From assembly GCF_003363155.1 (NCBI RefSeq), contig NZ_QRBE01000006.1:1-64000 (forward strand): DNA of 64,000 bases. The letters run 5' to 3'. Below are positions 1 through 9,843 of this stretch, piece by piece (the stretch's first letter is position 1; each line of letters starts with the position of its first letter). Position numbers and translations under genes: made by a program. The notes beneath the pieces were generated by a model. It was not told where the DNA came from and did no database searches. It saw nothing but the letters and a program-made list of their open reading frames with translations. The stretch is from Dyella monticola (GTDB taxonomy: Bacteria; Pseudomonadota; Gammaproteobacteria; Xanthomonadales; Rhodanobacteraceae).

Positions 1-2
1 CC

Positions 3-82
3 GAAAGCGCCGCAGGCAATCCACAACCACTCTTCGAGCCAGCAAAAAAACCAGTCGCTCCACGACGGAAAGCGCCGCAGGC
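3..82. repeat. Two direct copies of a 15-bp sequence
   Basis: GAAAGCGCCGCAGGC occurs at 3-17 and 68-82, followed in both cases by a similar -ATCC stretch. The offset of 65 bases is not a multiple of three, so this is not a repeated protein motif. Frame 1 is open from the window edge to a TGA at 106-108 and could be the tail of an upstream gene, but I do not recognise it. Confidence 0.45.
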
Positions 83-207
83 CATCCCCCAAACCACACG
101 GCATGTGAGTGCGCCATCAAGGAATACACAGGACAACACTCAACACGACCAACTTACCGCCCCTTCGATCCATGCGAGAATCGGCGAAGTCCGAACAGGA
201 GTCCCGC

Positions 208-1725
208 GTGAGCCTCGGTGACCAGATGCAGATCAAGGACGGCGAACTGATGGCCGCCGTCGACATCGGCTCGAACAGCTTTCACATGGTCGTCGCTCGC
301 ATGGAGCACGGCGAACCGCGGGTGATCGATCGCCTGCGCGAAACCGTGCGCATGGCCGCCGGCCTGCGCGCGGACGGCACACTGGATGCCGAACATCGCG
401 CACGCGCATTGAACTGCCTTGCGCGCTTCGGCCAGCGCATTGCTGGCATCCCTACGGCGCGTGTGCGTGCCGTCGCCACCAATACAGTGCGGCGCCTTGC
501 CTCACCACAGGCGTTCCTCACGACCGCCGAAACCGCGCTCGGCCATCCGGTAGAAGTGGTGTCCGGACGCGAGGAAGGTCGCCTGATTTTTCTGGGTGTC
601 TCGCACGACCTGCCCACGTCACGTGAGCCGCGGCTGGTGATCGACATCGGCGGTGGCAGCACGGAATTCATCATCGGTCGCGGTCTGGCGCCTTTGCATA
701 CGGAAAGTGTACAGGTGGGCTGCATTGCCACCACGCAGCGTTTTTTCCCTGGCGGCAAGCTCACGCGCAAACGCTGGCAGCGGGCGCGTGGTGAAATCGG
801 CGTGTTGCTGCAGCAATTTTCGGAGGAATACCTGGAGGCCGGCTGGACCGATGCCTTTGGTTCCTCCGGCAGCGCCAAGGCGATCGGTGCCGCGGTGCAG
901 GCCATGAAGCTATCGGACCATGGCGTGACACCCGCCTCGCTGGCGACATTGCGCGACGCGGTGCTGGACCAAGGCCAGATCGACGCGTTGAAGCTGCCCG
1001 GCCTGGCAGAAGAACGCGCGCCCGTGTTCGCCGGTGCAGTGGTGATTTTCGAAGCCGCCTTCGCGGCGCTCGGCATCCAGCGGCTGCAAGTGTGCGAGAG
1101 CTCGATGCGCGAAGGCCTCTTGTGGGATCTGATCGGCCGCGCCGGTGGCACCGATCCGCGCACGGCCAGTATCGATGCGCTGGCCAACCGCTATGGTGTG
1201 GACCGGGCCCAGGCGCGCCGCGTGGAATCCACCGCGCTGATGTTGTTCGACCAGGCCGCCTCAAGCTGGAAGCTGGACAGCGAGGCGCGCGAATGGCTCT
1301 CATGGGCGGCGCGCGTGCATGAAATCGGGCTGGCCATCGCGCACAGCCAGCATCATCAGCACGGTGCCTACATCCTGCGCAATGCCGATCTGGCAGGTTT
1401 CTCAAAGCAGGAACAACACCTGCTCGCCGCCGTGGTGCAGGCGCATCGACGCAAACCGGACAAGACCAGCTTCTCCGCCCTGCCGCAGCGCTACCGCCAG
1501 CTCGCCAAGTACATCACCGCCTTGCTGCGGTTGGCCGTGCTGTTCCGCCGCTCGCGTCGTCCCGAATCGCTGCCACCCATGCGCCTGATCGCCACAGCCC
1601 AGCGCCTTGGCCTGCGCCTGCCTGCCGCCTGGACGGAACAGCATCCCCTGACCCAGGCGGACCTGGAGCAAGAAATCACGCCCATGGCGGAGCTTGGCTT
1701 GGCACTGTCCATCGGTTCGGATTGA
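208..1725 (+). CDS. Ppx/GppA family phosphatase (exopolyphosphatase / pppGpp phosphohydrolase)
   Basis: The product belongs to the ASKHA-fold Ppx/GppA family, which hydrolyses polyphosphate termini or pppGpp in the cytoplasm. The N-terminal phosphate-binding motif AAVDIGSNSFHMVV and the second motif VIDIGGGSTEF are both present. A C-terminal HD-like helical region follows, containing the H-E and H-Q-H-H residues seen near positions 400-420. I chose the GTG at 208 because AGGAG at 197-201 sits six bases upstream; an open frame extends back to 109 but lacks a ribosome site. The resulting 505 residues are usual for the long Ppx/GppA type. Ppx and GppA cannot be separated by eye, so no symbol is given. 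Confidence 0.9.
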   Translation: MSLGDQMQIKDGELMAAVDIGSNSFHMVVARMEHGEPRVIDRLRETVRMAAGLRADGTLDAEHRARALNCLARFGQRIAGIPTARVRAVATNTVRRLASPQAFLTTAETALGHPVEVVSGREEGRLIFLGVSHDLPTSREPRLVIDIGGGSTEFIIGRGLAPLHTESVQVGCIATTQRFFPGGKLTRKRWQRARGEIGVLLQQFSEEYLEAGWTDAFGSSGSAKAIGAAVQAMKLSDHGVTPASLATLRDAVLDQGQIDALKLPGLAEERAPVFAGAVVIFEAAFAALGIQRLQVCESSMREGLLWDLIGRAGGTDPRTASIDALANRYGVDRAQARRVESTALMLFDQAASSWKLDSEAREWLSWAARVHEIGLAIAHSQHHQHGAYILRNADLAGFSKQEQHLLAAVVQAHRRKPDKTSFSALPQRYRQLAKYITALLRLAVLFRRSRRPESLPPMRLIATAQRLGLRLPAAWTEQHPLTQADLEQEITPMAELGLALSIGSD

Positions 1726-1861
1726 ACACCGAACCCGCTTTCGCCGGAGCAATGCAGTACCCGTCGCTGAAGCTTCGCCACCCATCGGGATCGCAGAGGG
1801 AGAGAGCATCGAGCATTTCCGCGTATCATGCGCGGATATTTCAGCCGTACAGCTCCCCATC

Positions 1862-2536
1862 ATGCCCAAGTACCTGCTGACCGCCCTCTTCCTGCTTGCC
1901 TCCCCACTCGCCGTCGCGCAGACGGCCAAGCCAACCGCCACGGCCAGCGCTCCGGCGGTGGCGGACCCCACGGTGACGCTGCATACCTCCGAGGGCGACA
2001 TCACGTTCGAGCTGTATGCGGACAAATCGCCCAAGAGCGTCGCGAACTTTCTGCGTTATGTGCATGAGCGTTTCTACGCCGGCACCGTGTTCCATCGCGT
2101 GATTCCCGGCTATCTCATTCAAGGTGGTCTTTACAACGCGGAACTGCAACCGCGCCGCACACACTCGCCCGTGGCCAGCGAAGCGGACAATGGCTTGTCC
2201 AATCTGCGCGGTACGGTTGCGGTAGCACGTGGTGCTGATCCGAACTCGGGCACCTCGCAATTTTTCATCAACCTGGTGGACGACCGCCGACTCGATTACG
2301 CGGGCAACCAGAGCGGACTCACCTGGGGCTACACGGTGTTCGCCAAAGTTGTCAAAGGCATGGATGTGGTCGATAAGATCGCGGCGCTGCCCACGCACCC
2401 GCAAGGCCCGTTCGCTGCCGATGTGCCCACGCCGCTGGTGGTGATCGAAAGCGTGACGGTCGAGGGCGAGGAAGCACCGGCCGCATCCAGTTCGGCGCCG
2501 AAGCCTGCCCCCGCCCCAGTGCCTCGCAAAAAATGA
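1862..2536 (+). CDS. Exported cyclophilin-type peptidyl-prolyl cis-trans isomerase
   Basis: The protein catalyses cis-trans isomerisation of prolyl bonds, probably in the periplasm. It starts MPKYLLTALFLLASPLAVAQ, a clear Sec signal peptide ending at an A-x-A type site. The cyclophilin domain follows from about residue 35, with FHRVIPGYLIQGG, the GTSQFFINL active-site segment and the WGYTVFAKVVKGMDVVDKI closing element. A proline/alanine-rich tail ends in KK. The stop codon overlaps the start of lpxH by four bases (ATGA), so the two are translationally coupled. The start at 1862 is preferred because it gives the intact signal peptide. Confidence 0.92.
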   Translation: MPKYLLTALFLLASPLAVAQTAKPTATASAPAVADPTVTLHTSEGDITFELYADKSPKSVANFLRYVHERFYAGTVFHRVIPGYLIQGGLYNAELQPRRTHSPVASEADNGLSNLRGTVAVARGADPNSGTSQFFINLVDDRRLDYAGNQSGLTWGYTVFAKVVKGMDVVDKIAALPTHPQGPFAADVPTPLVVIESVTVEGEEAPAASSSAPKPAPAPVPRKK

Positions 2537-3258
2537 GCACGCTGTTCATCTCGGACCTGCATCTGGACGACAGCCGCCCGCATATCACCGCGCTCTTCGA
2601 GCATTACCTCGCTAGCGACGAAGTACGTCACGCCGATGCGCTCTACATCCTTGGCGACCTGGTGGAAGCTTGGATCGGCGATGACGACGACGCAGAACTC
2701 CCGCAGCGTATTGCGCGCGCAACCCGCGCGGTGTGCGAGGCGGGCGTGCCGGTGTATTTCATGGCCGGCAATCGTGATTTTCTGCTTGGCGAAACGTATG
2801 CCAGACGCGCCGGCCTCACGCTGATCGAAGATGGCGCGGTACACGATCTCTACGGCACGCCCACGCTGCTGATGCATGGCGACCTGCTGTGCACGGATGA
2901 CACGGTTTACCAGCAGGTACGCCGCCAGGTGCGCACGCCGGAGTGGAAGGCGCAAGTGTTGTCCATGCCGCTGGAGGCACGCCGTGCGCTCGCCGTGAAA
3001 TCACGCGCCGAGAGCCGTGCTTACACCAGTGGCACGCAGGAAACCCTGATGGACGTCAACGCTGACGCGGTGGCTCAGGCGATGCGCAATGCAGGCGTAA
3101 CGCATCTGATTCACGGACATACGCATCGACCTGCCGTGCATCATTTTGCATTGGATGGGCAGCACGCCGAGCGCATCGTGCTGGGCGATTGGTATGAGCA
3201 AGGTTCGACATTGCATGTGACTGAAGAAGGTCGCGAGTTGCGCACGCTTCGTGCGTAA
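2533..3258 (+). CDS. lpxH: UDP-2,3-diacylglucosamine diphosphatase
   Basis: LpxH removes UMP from UDP-2,3-diacylglucosamine to form lipid X in the fourth step of lipid A synthesis, at the inner face of the cytoplasmic membrane. All metallophosphoesterase motifs are visible: FISDLHLDD near the N-terminus, LGDLVEAWIGDD, AGNRDFLLG, MHGDLLC and HGHTHRP. At 241 residues it matches the usual length. Its ATG overlaps the stop of the preceding cyclophilin gene by four bases, so the two form one transcript. This pairing of a cyclophilin with lpxH recurs in many gammaproteobacteria. Confidence 0.95.
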   Translation: MSTLFISDLHLDDSRPHITALFEHYLASDEVRHADALYILGDLVEAWIGDDDDAELPQRIARATRAVCEAGVPVYFMAGNRDFLLGETYARRAGLTLIEDGAVHDLYGTPTLLMHGDLLCTDDTVYQQVRRQVRTPEWKAQVLSMPLEARRALAVKSRAESRAYTSGTQETLMDVNADAVAQAMRNAGVTHLIHGHTHRPAVHHFALDGQHAERIVLGDWYEQGSTLHVTEEGRELRTLRA

Positions 3259-3288
3259 GTGCACTTCACCCGCATTCTTCCCATCCTC

Positions 3289-3331
3289 CCCATTCCCGCG
3301 AAAGCGGAGGTGCTTTCGCGGGAATGACGGC
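3289..3331. repeat. Extragenic palindrome (CCCGCGAAAGC arms)
   Basis: The arms ATTCCCGCGAAAGC and GCTTTCGCGGGAAT flank a six-base centre between lpxH and mdh. The same CATTCCxGCGAA-type core recurs at 11771-11885 and near 27190, so this is one of a dispersed repeat family. It could also help end lpxH transcription, but no T-tract follows. Confidence 0.6.
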
Positions 3332-3354
3332 AGAAAAATCGTGCTAATTCAATA

Positions 3355-3390
3355 AAACAAAACGGCCATCCTCTCGGATGGCCGTTTGCA
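3355..3390 (-). terminator. Intrinsic terminator of mdh
   Basis: A perfect 12-bp stem pairs AAACGGCCATCC (3360-3371) with GGATGGCCGTTT (3376-3387) around a TCTC loop. On the minus strand it is followed by TGTTTTATTG, giving a usable T-rich tract 3' of mdh. A weaker T-run on the plus side could make it bidirectional. Confidence 0.85.
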
Positions 3391-3408
3391 TTTTTCCTGC
3401 AGAAAACC

Positions 3409-4395
<987 letters not shown>

Positions 4396-4414
4396 CGTGG
4401 TAACTCCTTCAGGT

Positions 4415-4452
4415 GCATAAAACGATAAAGCCCGCATCCTATCGACGCGGGC
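4415..4452 (-). terminator. Intrinsic terminator after the aminotransferase gene
   Basis: On the minus strand GCCCGC and GCGGGC pair across an 11-base loop (4430-4452), followed by TTTATCGTTTTAT. It lies between the aminotransferase stop and the mdh start, so it separates the two transcripts. Confidence 0.65.
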
Positions 4453-4464
4453 CGTAAAAACAGA

Positions 4465-5664
4465 TCAACTCAGCTCGGCGAAGAATTCGGTGATGCGAGC
4501 AAGGCCAGGTTCGAGCTGGGCTGCCGGACAGGTGTAGGAAATACGCATGGCGCGCGGCTCGCCAAAGGCCGAGCCCGGCACGCAGGCCACACCTTTGGCG
4601 CCAAGCAGCGCCGCGCAAAAATCCACATCGGTTTCGATGCGCGTGCCGTTGTGGCTCTTGCCGAACGCCACCGAGATATCCGGAAACGCATAGAACGCAC
4701 CTTGCGGGCGCGGACATACCACACCGGAAATCTTCGCCAATGCCGCCAGCACCACATCGCGCCGTTGCGCGAATTCCTTGCACTTGGCCTGCGGCACATC
4801 CTGCGGGCCGCTGAAGGCGGCAATCGCGGCAGCAGCGACCACTTCGGGCACGCTGGTGATGTGGTTGGAATTGAGCGTGGTGACCGCTTTGGCCACCTGC
4901 TCGGGCCCTGCGATCAATCCCACGCGCCAACCGGGCATGCCGTACGTCTTGGAAATGGAGTCGACAAAGATCAGACGCTCGCGCAATTCCGGCCGCGCGA
5001 ACACGAAATTGTGGTAGCCGATGCCATCGAACACCATCGAGTTGTAGATGTCGTCGGTGACGATCCAGGTGTCCGGATACTGCGCTAGCACATTCGCCAG
5101 CGCAGCGATTTCCTCGCGCGTATAGACCATGCCGGAGGGATTGGACGGATTGTTGAACAGAAACACTTTCGGCTTGCGCGCCAGCGCCGTCTCCAGTTGC
5201 CGGGGCGTGAGCTTGTAGTGCTGCTCCGAACCGCAATGAAGCACGTTGACCTTGGCGCCGACGATATCGGCGATATCGTGGTACGTCGTCCAGTACGGTG
5301 CGGGAAAGCAGATCTCGTCGCCGTCGTTGAGCAGTGCCTCGGCCAGGTTGTACAGCACCTGCTTGGCACCGATGCCGATCGATACGTTCAACCGCCCATA
5401 GCCGGTGAAGCCGAGCGCCTCGATGTGCTTGAGGAAGGCGTCCAGCAGCGCGTCCGAGCCACGATTGCTGCCGTACTGGCCGCTGTCGTGCGATAGGGAT
5501 TGGCGTGCCGCGGCGTATACGTGCTCACCCGGCAGGAAGTTCGGCACACCGATGGAAAAGCTGATGATGTCTCGACCGGCGGCCTTCAATTGCTTGGCGG
5601 TCTCGGCGATGACCATGATCGCGCTGGGCTTGGCGCGACCCATACGCTGAGCGAGCTGGGGCAT
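4465..5664 (-). CDS. Aspartate-type class I/II aminotransferase, PLP-dependent
   Basis: A fold-type I aminotransferase of the AAT Ib group, most likely acting on aspartate/2-oxoglutarate (possibly also prephenate or aromatic substrates). The NNPSNPSGMVY signature lies near residues 171-181, D204 and Y207 bind the PLP ring, K239 in DSISKTYGMPGWRVG is the Schiff-base lysine, and an arginine in RISYTCP near the C-terminus should bind the substrate carboxylate. The length of 399 residues is normal. It faces the same way as mdh, but a terminator-like hairpin separates them. Exact substrate cannot be read from the sequence. Confidence 0.9.
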   Translation of the reverse strand: MPQLAQRMGRAKPSAIMVIAETAKQLKAAGRDIISFSIGVPNFLPGEHVYAAARQSLSHDSGQYGSNRGSDALLDAFLKHIEALGFTGYGRLNVSIGIGAKQVLYNLAEALLNDGDEICFPAPYWTTYHDIADIVGAKVNVLHCGSEQHYKLTPRQLETALARKPKVFLFNNPSNPSGMVYTREEIAALANVLAQYPDTWIVTDDIYNSMVFDGIGYHNFVFARPELRERLIFVDSISKTYGMPGWRVGLIAGPEQVAKAVTTLNSNHITSVPEVVAAAAIAAFSGPQDVPQAKCKEFAQRRDVVLAALAKISGVVCPRPQGAFYAFPDISVAFGKSHNGTRIETDVDFCAALLGAKGVACVPGSAFGEPRAMRISYTCPAAQLEPGLARITEFFAELS

Positions 5665-5904
5665 GGCTTTCCTCGGTGGGGGCGGGGCAGCAAACCGGCG
5701 GATTTTAGCATGCGGCGCTGCGTCAACCGGAGGGTGTCGAATTGGCCTGGAAAATGCCTATTGCCCTGTTGTGTCCGGCTGGCATGATGGCGCGGGGGCT
5801 GCAGTCCTTTTCATGTGGGCCGCATGCATCCCACGGCCGCTGCCAGACCGGGCGGAAGGTTGTCACACGATCAACCACCACGAAGCAGACGCGAGGGGAT
5901 GTCT

Positions 5905-6159
5905 ATGTTCCATATCATCTGGTCCATCATCGTAGGTTTCATCATCGGTCTTATCGCTCGCTGGATTGTTCCAGGTGCCGAACACATGGGTTTCATCATG
6001 ACCGTTGTGGTAGGCATCGTGGGGTCCGTCATCGGCGGCTTCATCGGTACCTTATTCAAGAAACCAGAGCCAGGTCAGAAATTCCACACGGCGGGTTTCC
6101 TGATGTCCATCGTCGGCGCAGTCATCCTGGTGTACCTGTTGCGTTTCGTCCAACACTGA
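5905..6159 (+). CDS. GlsB/YeaQ/YmgE family small membrane protein (transglycosylase-associated type)
   Basis: An 84-residue inner membrane protein made almost entirely of three hydrophobic helices (residues about 3-18, 30-51 and 63-80) with glycine-rich faces, IIVGFIIGLIARW and VVGIVGSVIGGFIGTLF. This is the pattern of the GlsB/YeaQ/YmgE family, whose members are linked to envelope or general stress but have no established enzymatic activity. Two in-frame ATGs lie at 5899 and 5905; GAGGGG at 5893-5898 has correct spacing only for 5905. A strong terminator follows directly. Confidence 0.85.
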   Translation: MFHIIWSIIVGFIIGLIARWIVPGAEHMGFIMTVVVGIVGSVIGGFIGTLFKKPEPGQKFHTAGFLMSIVGAVILVYLLRFVQH

Positions 6160-6183
6160 GGGCACCCGGCCTCTGCAGGCACG

Positions 6184-6221
6184 TAAAAAAAGCACGGCGG
6201 TTCATCCGCCGTGCTTTTTTC
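6184..6221. terminator. Bidirectional intrinsic terminator
   Basis: AAAAAA precedes the stem GCACGGCGG (6192-6200), loop TTCAT, and CCGCCGTGC (6206-6214), followed by TTTTTT. It lies between two convergent genes and can stop transcription from both sides. Confidence 0.9.
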
Positions 6222-6234
6222 ATGCGTACGATGC

Positions 6235-6666
6235 TCAGGCCGTTTTCGCGGCGAGCAATTTTTCCGCGAGGCCACCGAGCATCGAAAGATCGAAGCCGCC
6301 GCTGCTGCCGGAAGACACCTGCCCATCTGGCGTGAGATGGTCCACGGCGTGCGGCAACACCTGTGCGAGCTGACCGACCAACTGGCCCGGGTCTACGCCA
6401 AACTTGTTCGCGGCGCCGGCAATGACCGAATCCAGACCGGACTTCTGCAACACCTGATTGAGTTGATCACCGGAAATGGCCTGATTGGCCCCATTGCCCA
6501 CCCACGACTGCACGGCATCGCCCAGCCCATGCTGCTGCAGCGTGCTGACCAGACCCTGCACACCACCGGCCTGCTGGATCAACTGCCCCGCCACCGATAC
6601 CAGGGGATTGCCGCCATCGCCCTGGTTCCCGCCCAACAGACTGCCCAAGCTACCGAGTAATGACAT
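6235..6666 (-). CDS. YidB family protein (DUF937)
   Basis: A 143-residue protein of the YidB/DUF937 family, which has no established function. It opens MSLLGSLGSLLGG and contains the conserved helical core GLGDAVQSWVGNGANQAISGDQLNQVL (residues about 48-73) and the following GVDPGQLVGQLAQVLPHAVDHLTPDG segment, both characteristic of the family. The C-terminal part after residue 113 is glycine/serine-rich and ends with a short helix. No signal peptide or membrane helix is visible. The gene stands alone between terminators. Confidence 0.88.
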   Translation of the reverse strand: MSLLGSLGSLLGGNQGDGGNPLVSVAGQLIQQAGGVQGLVSTLQQHGLGDAVQSWVGNGANQAISGDQLNQVLQKSGLDSVIAGAANKFGVDPGQLVGQLAQVLPHAVDHLTPDGQVSSGSSGGFDLSMLGGLAEKLLAAKTA

Positions 6667-6740
6667 GGCCGCGCTCCTTTGTGAAAGAGTCCAAGCCCGG
6701 CAATTTTATGTCCACGTCCACTGCACATTCGTAACGGTGA

Positions 6741-6780
6741 CGTGAAAAAAAGCCACCCGGCATGTGATGCGGGTGGCTTC
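6741..6780 (-). terminator. Intrinsic terminator of the cytoplasmic cyclophilin gene
   Basis: On the minus strand AGCCACCCG (complement of 6770-6778) pairs with CGGGTGGCT (complement of 6751-6759) and a run of seven T follows. It lies just 3' of the cyclophilin stop. Confidence 0.88.
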
Positions 6781-6803
6781 TGGAACATCTGTGGAGAAAA
6801 CGC

Positions 6804-7313
6804 TCAGCCGCGCTGATCGAGCACCGTGTTCCACTCCTTCACACGCTCGGACTGCGCGGCCAGCAGCGCGTCCACGTCGCCTTCCACCGTGACCTTCTCG
6901 ATGGTGTCGCCCTGCTTGATCGCATCGACCACCTTCTGGTCTTCAGGGCCGACCACTTCACCGAACACGCTGTGCTTGCCATCCAGCCAGGGCGTGGCGC
7001 CATGGGTGATGAAGAACTGGCTGCCGTTGGTGCGCGGCCCGGCATTGGCCATGGACAGAATGCCCGGCTTGTCGTGGCGCAGCGAGCCATGGAACTCGTC
7101 CTCGAAACGGTAGCCGGGGCCACCGCGGCCACTGCCTTCAGGGCAGCCGCCCTGGACCATGAAGTCGGCGATCACCCGATGAAATGACAAGCCATCGTAG
7201 AAACCGCGACGCGCCAGATTAACGAAACTCGCCACTGTCACCGGCGTTTTGTCGTCATGCAGGCGCAAATGGATGGGGCCGCGGTGGGTGGTGATCGTAA
7301 CTTGGATGGCCAT
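6804..7313 (-). CDS. Cytoplasmic cyclophilin-type peptidyl-prolyl isomerase (PpiB-like)
   Basis: A compact 169-residue cyclophilin, with no signal peptide, that isomerises prolyl bonds in the cytoplasm. Family motifs are [15 protein letters not shown], the [21 protein letters not shown] active-site stretch and the HSVFGEVV element. The start MAIQVTITT at 7313 is supported by AAGGAAT immediately upstream; the open frame continues back to 7538 without any recognisable protein. It is the second cyclophilin in this window, the other (1862-2536) being exported. Confidence 0.93.
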   Translation of the reverse strand: MAIQVTITTHRGPIHLRLHDDKTPVTVASFVNLARRGFYDGLSFHRVIADFMVQGGCPEGSGRGGPGYRFEDEFHGSLRHDKPGILSMANAGPRTNGSQFFITHGATPWLDGKHSVFGEVVGPEDQKVVDAIKQGDTIEKVTVEGDVDALLAAQSERVKEWNTVLDQRG

Positions 7314-7432
7314 GGATATTCCTTGTGAGTGCTGAACAATGGCGACCCCGAAGGGCTGCCCAATCACTAAGAATACCCTCTGCCACGAGATGATGGGATG
7401 CATGCCGGGGCATGGAATTGGAAAGCGTCGCG

Positions 7433-9178
7433 CTAGAGACCGAGCATGCTCGCCTGCAACGGTCCGGCGCCCCTGGCGGTGCCTGCGGGAGTCGCCAGTT
7501 CCGCCGGCCACTGCTGTCCCTGGAAGAGATGCGCCCACAACCGGTCCAGCGCGGCATAACCGTACGGCAACAGCGGCAAGTGCTTGTCGCCGAAGCCGGG
7601 CAACGACAGGAAGGCGTCGAAGTGCTGCGCATGCGACACCTTCCAGTACAACGGCGAGCGACCTTGTTCATGCAGCCATGCCACGTAAGGTTCGGAAGTG
7701 AACGCGGTGGGCAACAGGCCGTCGTCCGCACCATGCAGAACCCACATGGGCAGATCCCTGCGCGGCAACCTCGGGGCCAGTGCCTGCACCGAGGTTTGCA
7801 GTGCGCGGGCATCGACATCGTTGCCCGTCCACAGGTGTCGCAAGCCTAAGGTTCCAGGAAGCGCGGGATCGGCGCTGTCATCCGTACCGCCAAATAAACC
7901 CACGCCATTGCCCGGCGGAATGCCCGACGCATCCGCCCACCAACTCGCGCGCGTAGCCTCGTCGGCCACGCCCGGCTTGCCGTTGACGACGGCGGCATAG
8001 TGATAACCGCATGGCATGCTGTCCGCGCCACGGCGAAGATACGCCGAGGCGTAAGCGGCGCCGATGACACGCCACAAATCCAGCGCCGTGGACGATGCAG
8101 CCGTCGCCATCGCCTGATCGGTCCAGCCGGTATTGCGCAGATGTTCATACGCCTGGGACACCTGTGCCTGCAGCGTGGATGCCTTCAGCAAACCGTGTGC
8201 ATGCAGGCTTGCACAACGCGCGGTCCATGCGGCATGTGGTGCACCGTGCGCGTCGCGCGCGAATGGCGTGGCATCGAAAGACGCGTCCATCAACGCGCAT
8301 GGCAGCCATAACGCTGCCTCGGTCGCATAATCGTATAGCGCGCGCCCGTGCTGGGGCGTGTGCACATTCGGTTCGAGCGCCACCACGCCGGCCAGCGTGT
8401 ATTGCTCATCGAGCCCTGCCGCTTGCAGCACGGCGCCACCGCCGTTGGAGAGCCCGGTCGCAATGATTCGCGTGTTCTGCGGCGTGAAAGGCGCCTGTTC
8501 GGGAAACGCGCGGTCCAGCATGGCGAGTCCAAACTGCGCCGCCTGCAGAACGTGACGCCCCCAATCGGCCTCCGGGTTGTCGCCTGAATGCGCATGCTTG
8601 ATGGCGATACCCTTGCCGCTCGCCGCATCCGGTTCGAATTCGAGCATCGCCGTGCCCCGTTTGGCGCGCTCGCCATCCAGCGTGACACCGCTATTGTCGG
8701 CATAGTCGAAGTAGCCCGATCCCGTGCCTTTGTCGGTGTACGCGACGGCACAACCGCGCGGCAAGCCCCATGCACCGGCGAGCGCGATGGCCCCGTAAAT
8801 GCCGCGCGACCCGGACGATGCCGTCACCACCAGGCAGCGGTGTGCCTGATCGAACTGATCAGGCACTTGCACCAGCACGCGATGTGGCGAATGCGCATCG
8901 GGAATGTTCGCGAACGCCTGGTACTCGCGCCCCGGCACATCCGGCACCGCGCCATAGACTGCGCCGTAGCCACCCAATGGCCCCAGATCGGCAATGCCTT
9001 TCCAGCTTGCCTGGATCGCACGCCGGCGTAATTCCTGCAGCGTGGGGTGCGCGGGATCGGCGAACGAGGCCAGCACGCCCTTCAAACCTTCCAGACCGAG
9101 CCCCGCACTGAGCAAATCGTCGTGGTCGCGATGCGCAGTGATGCGCACTTGCCCGAGAAAGAAATCGATCCCTTGCAT
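7433..9178 (-). CDS. D-(-)-3-hydroxybutyrate oligomer hydrolase
   Basis: The protein resembles the 3HBOH family, which hydrolyses 3-hydroxybutyrate dimers and oligomers produced by poly-hydroxybutyrate depolymerases. Recognisable blocks are [31 protein letters not shown], the nucleophile-elbow-like [15 protein letters not shown] (Ser in GLSNGG), and [17 protein letters not shown] near the C-terminus with a candidate acid residue. I start at 9178 ([11 protein letters not shown], 581 residues), since GAAGGAG lies six bases upstream. The family commonly has an export signal and about 690 residues; here no signal peptide is seen, which points to an intracellular form. No phaC or phaZ gene is in the window. 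Confidence 0.82.
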   Translation of the reverse strand: MQGIDFFLGQVRITAHRDHDDLLSAGLGLEGLKGVLASFADPAHPTLQELRRRAIQASWKGIADLGPLGGYGAVYGAVPDVPGREYQAFANIPDAHSPHRVLVQVPDQFDQAHRCLVVTASSGSRGIYGAIALAGAWGLPRGCAVAYTDKGTGSGYFDYADNSGVTLDGERAKRGTAMLEFEPDAASGKGIAIKHAHSGDNPEADWGRHVLQAAQFGLAMLDRAFPEQAPFTPQNTRIIATGLSNGGGAVLQAAGLDEQYTLAGVVALEPNVHTPQHGRALYDYATEAALWLPCALMDASFDATPFARDAHGAPHAAWTARCASLHAHGLLKASTLQAQVSQAYEHLRNTGWTDQAMATAASSTALDLWRVIGAAYASAYLRRGADSMPCGYHYAAVVNGKPGVADEATRASWWADASGIPPGNGVGLFGGTDDSADPALPGTLGLRHLWTGNDVDARALQTSVQALAPRLPRRDLPMWVLHGADDGLLPTAFTSEPYVAWLHEQGRSPLYWKVSHAQHFDAFLSLPGFGDKHLPLLPYGYAALDRLWAHLFQGQQWPAELATPAGTARGAGPLQASMLGL

Positions 9179-9305
9179 TGAAGGCTCCTTCGTACACGCG
9201 AGCGACCCTACGAAAGTACAACATGGATCGCCTGCACGCGCTCGCACGCTTGCGATCGTCATGAACCACGTGCAAGCTTGCGCGCCTTCATCACGCGGAA
9301 CTCCC

Positions 9306-9575
9306 ATGTCCAAATCAACGAACATCCTGCAGATCCTTCCCGCCAACGGCTGGGTCGCGGTCTATGACGAAAGCGGTGAAGAAAGCGCCGCAACGCTGGT
9401 GTGCTTCGCCCTGACCGAAACACTCGACAACGGCAACAAGCAACAGCACGTGCGCCCGATGTGCGCCGACGGCAAGCACATTGTTTTCGCCGACGACGCC
9501 GCCAATTTCCTGCGCGTGGAAGAACTGGCCGAGTTCGAGGACGAGGACGAAGAAGAGGACGACGTCGAGGCTTGA
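9306..9575 (+). CDS. Small acidic conserved hypothetical protein
   Basis: An 89-residue soluble protein, MSKSTNILQILPANGWVAVY..., divergent from the 3HB-oligomer hydrolase gene. The first two-thirds look like a compact beta-rich fold; the last 20 residues are nearly all Glu and Asp (EFEDEDEEEDDVEA). I do not recognise a characterised family. The open frame extends far upstream, but those codons lie antisense to the hydrolase gene, and the ATG at 9306 gives a sensible N-terminus. No domain assignment is possible from sequence alone. Confidence 0.72.
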   Translation: MSKSTNILQILPANGWVAVYDESGEESAATLVCFALTETLDNGNKQQHVRPMCADGKHIVFADDAANFLRVEELAEFEDEDEEEDDVEA

Positions 9576-9611
9576 TGAACCGCGCGTTCATCCAGGCCCT
9601 TCACTAGCCGC

Positions 9612-9746
9612 CCATCGCCCCGGCCAATGCCGGGGCCCAGCGACTTTAAGGGCGAACAACACTGGGTCCCGGCACTCGCCGGGACGACGAGCTGGTTTCC
9701 GGCAAGTCGCCCCCTCCCCCTACCCCTCCTCGGAGGTAGGGGGCCA
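9612..9746. repeat. Extragenic GC-rich inverted repeats
   Basis: The arms CCCCGGCCAATGCCGGGG and GTCCCGGCACTCGCCGGGAC form two hairpins around the 9650 area, followed by a second type of palindrome, CCCCTACCCCTCC/GGAGGTAGGGG (9717-9742). The second core (CCCCTCC...GGAGGGG) recurs at 13309-13434. Nothing coding is seen in this 268-base gap. Confidence 0.6.
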
Positions 9747-9774
9747 AGAGCAAGCAACCTGTCACATAACCCTG

Positions 9775-9780
9775 TATAAT
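9775..9780 (+). promoter_or_regulatory. Candidate -10 box upstream of typA
   Basis: A perfect TATAAT lies 64 bases upstream of the typA ATG. No good TTGACA-like -35 is found at 16-18 bases (the best hexamer is AAGCAA at 9752-9757), so the promoter call rests mainly on the -10. Confidence 0.4.
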
Positions 9781-9843
9781 CCGCAGGTTAACCCTACCGA
9801 AACCAGCGCGGCGGCCTCACAGGTCCGCCCGAGCCCTTTATCC

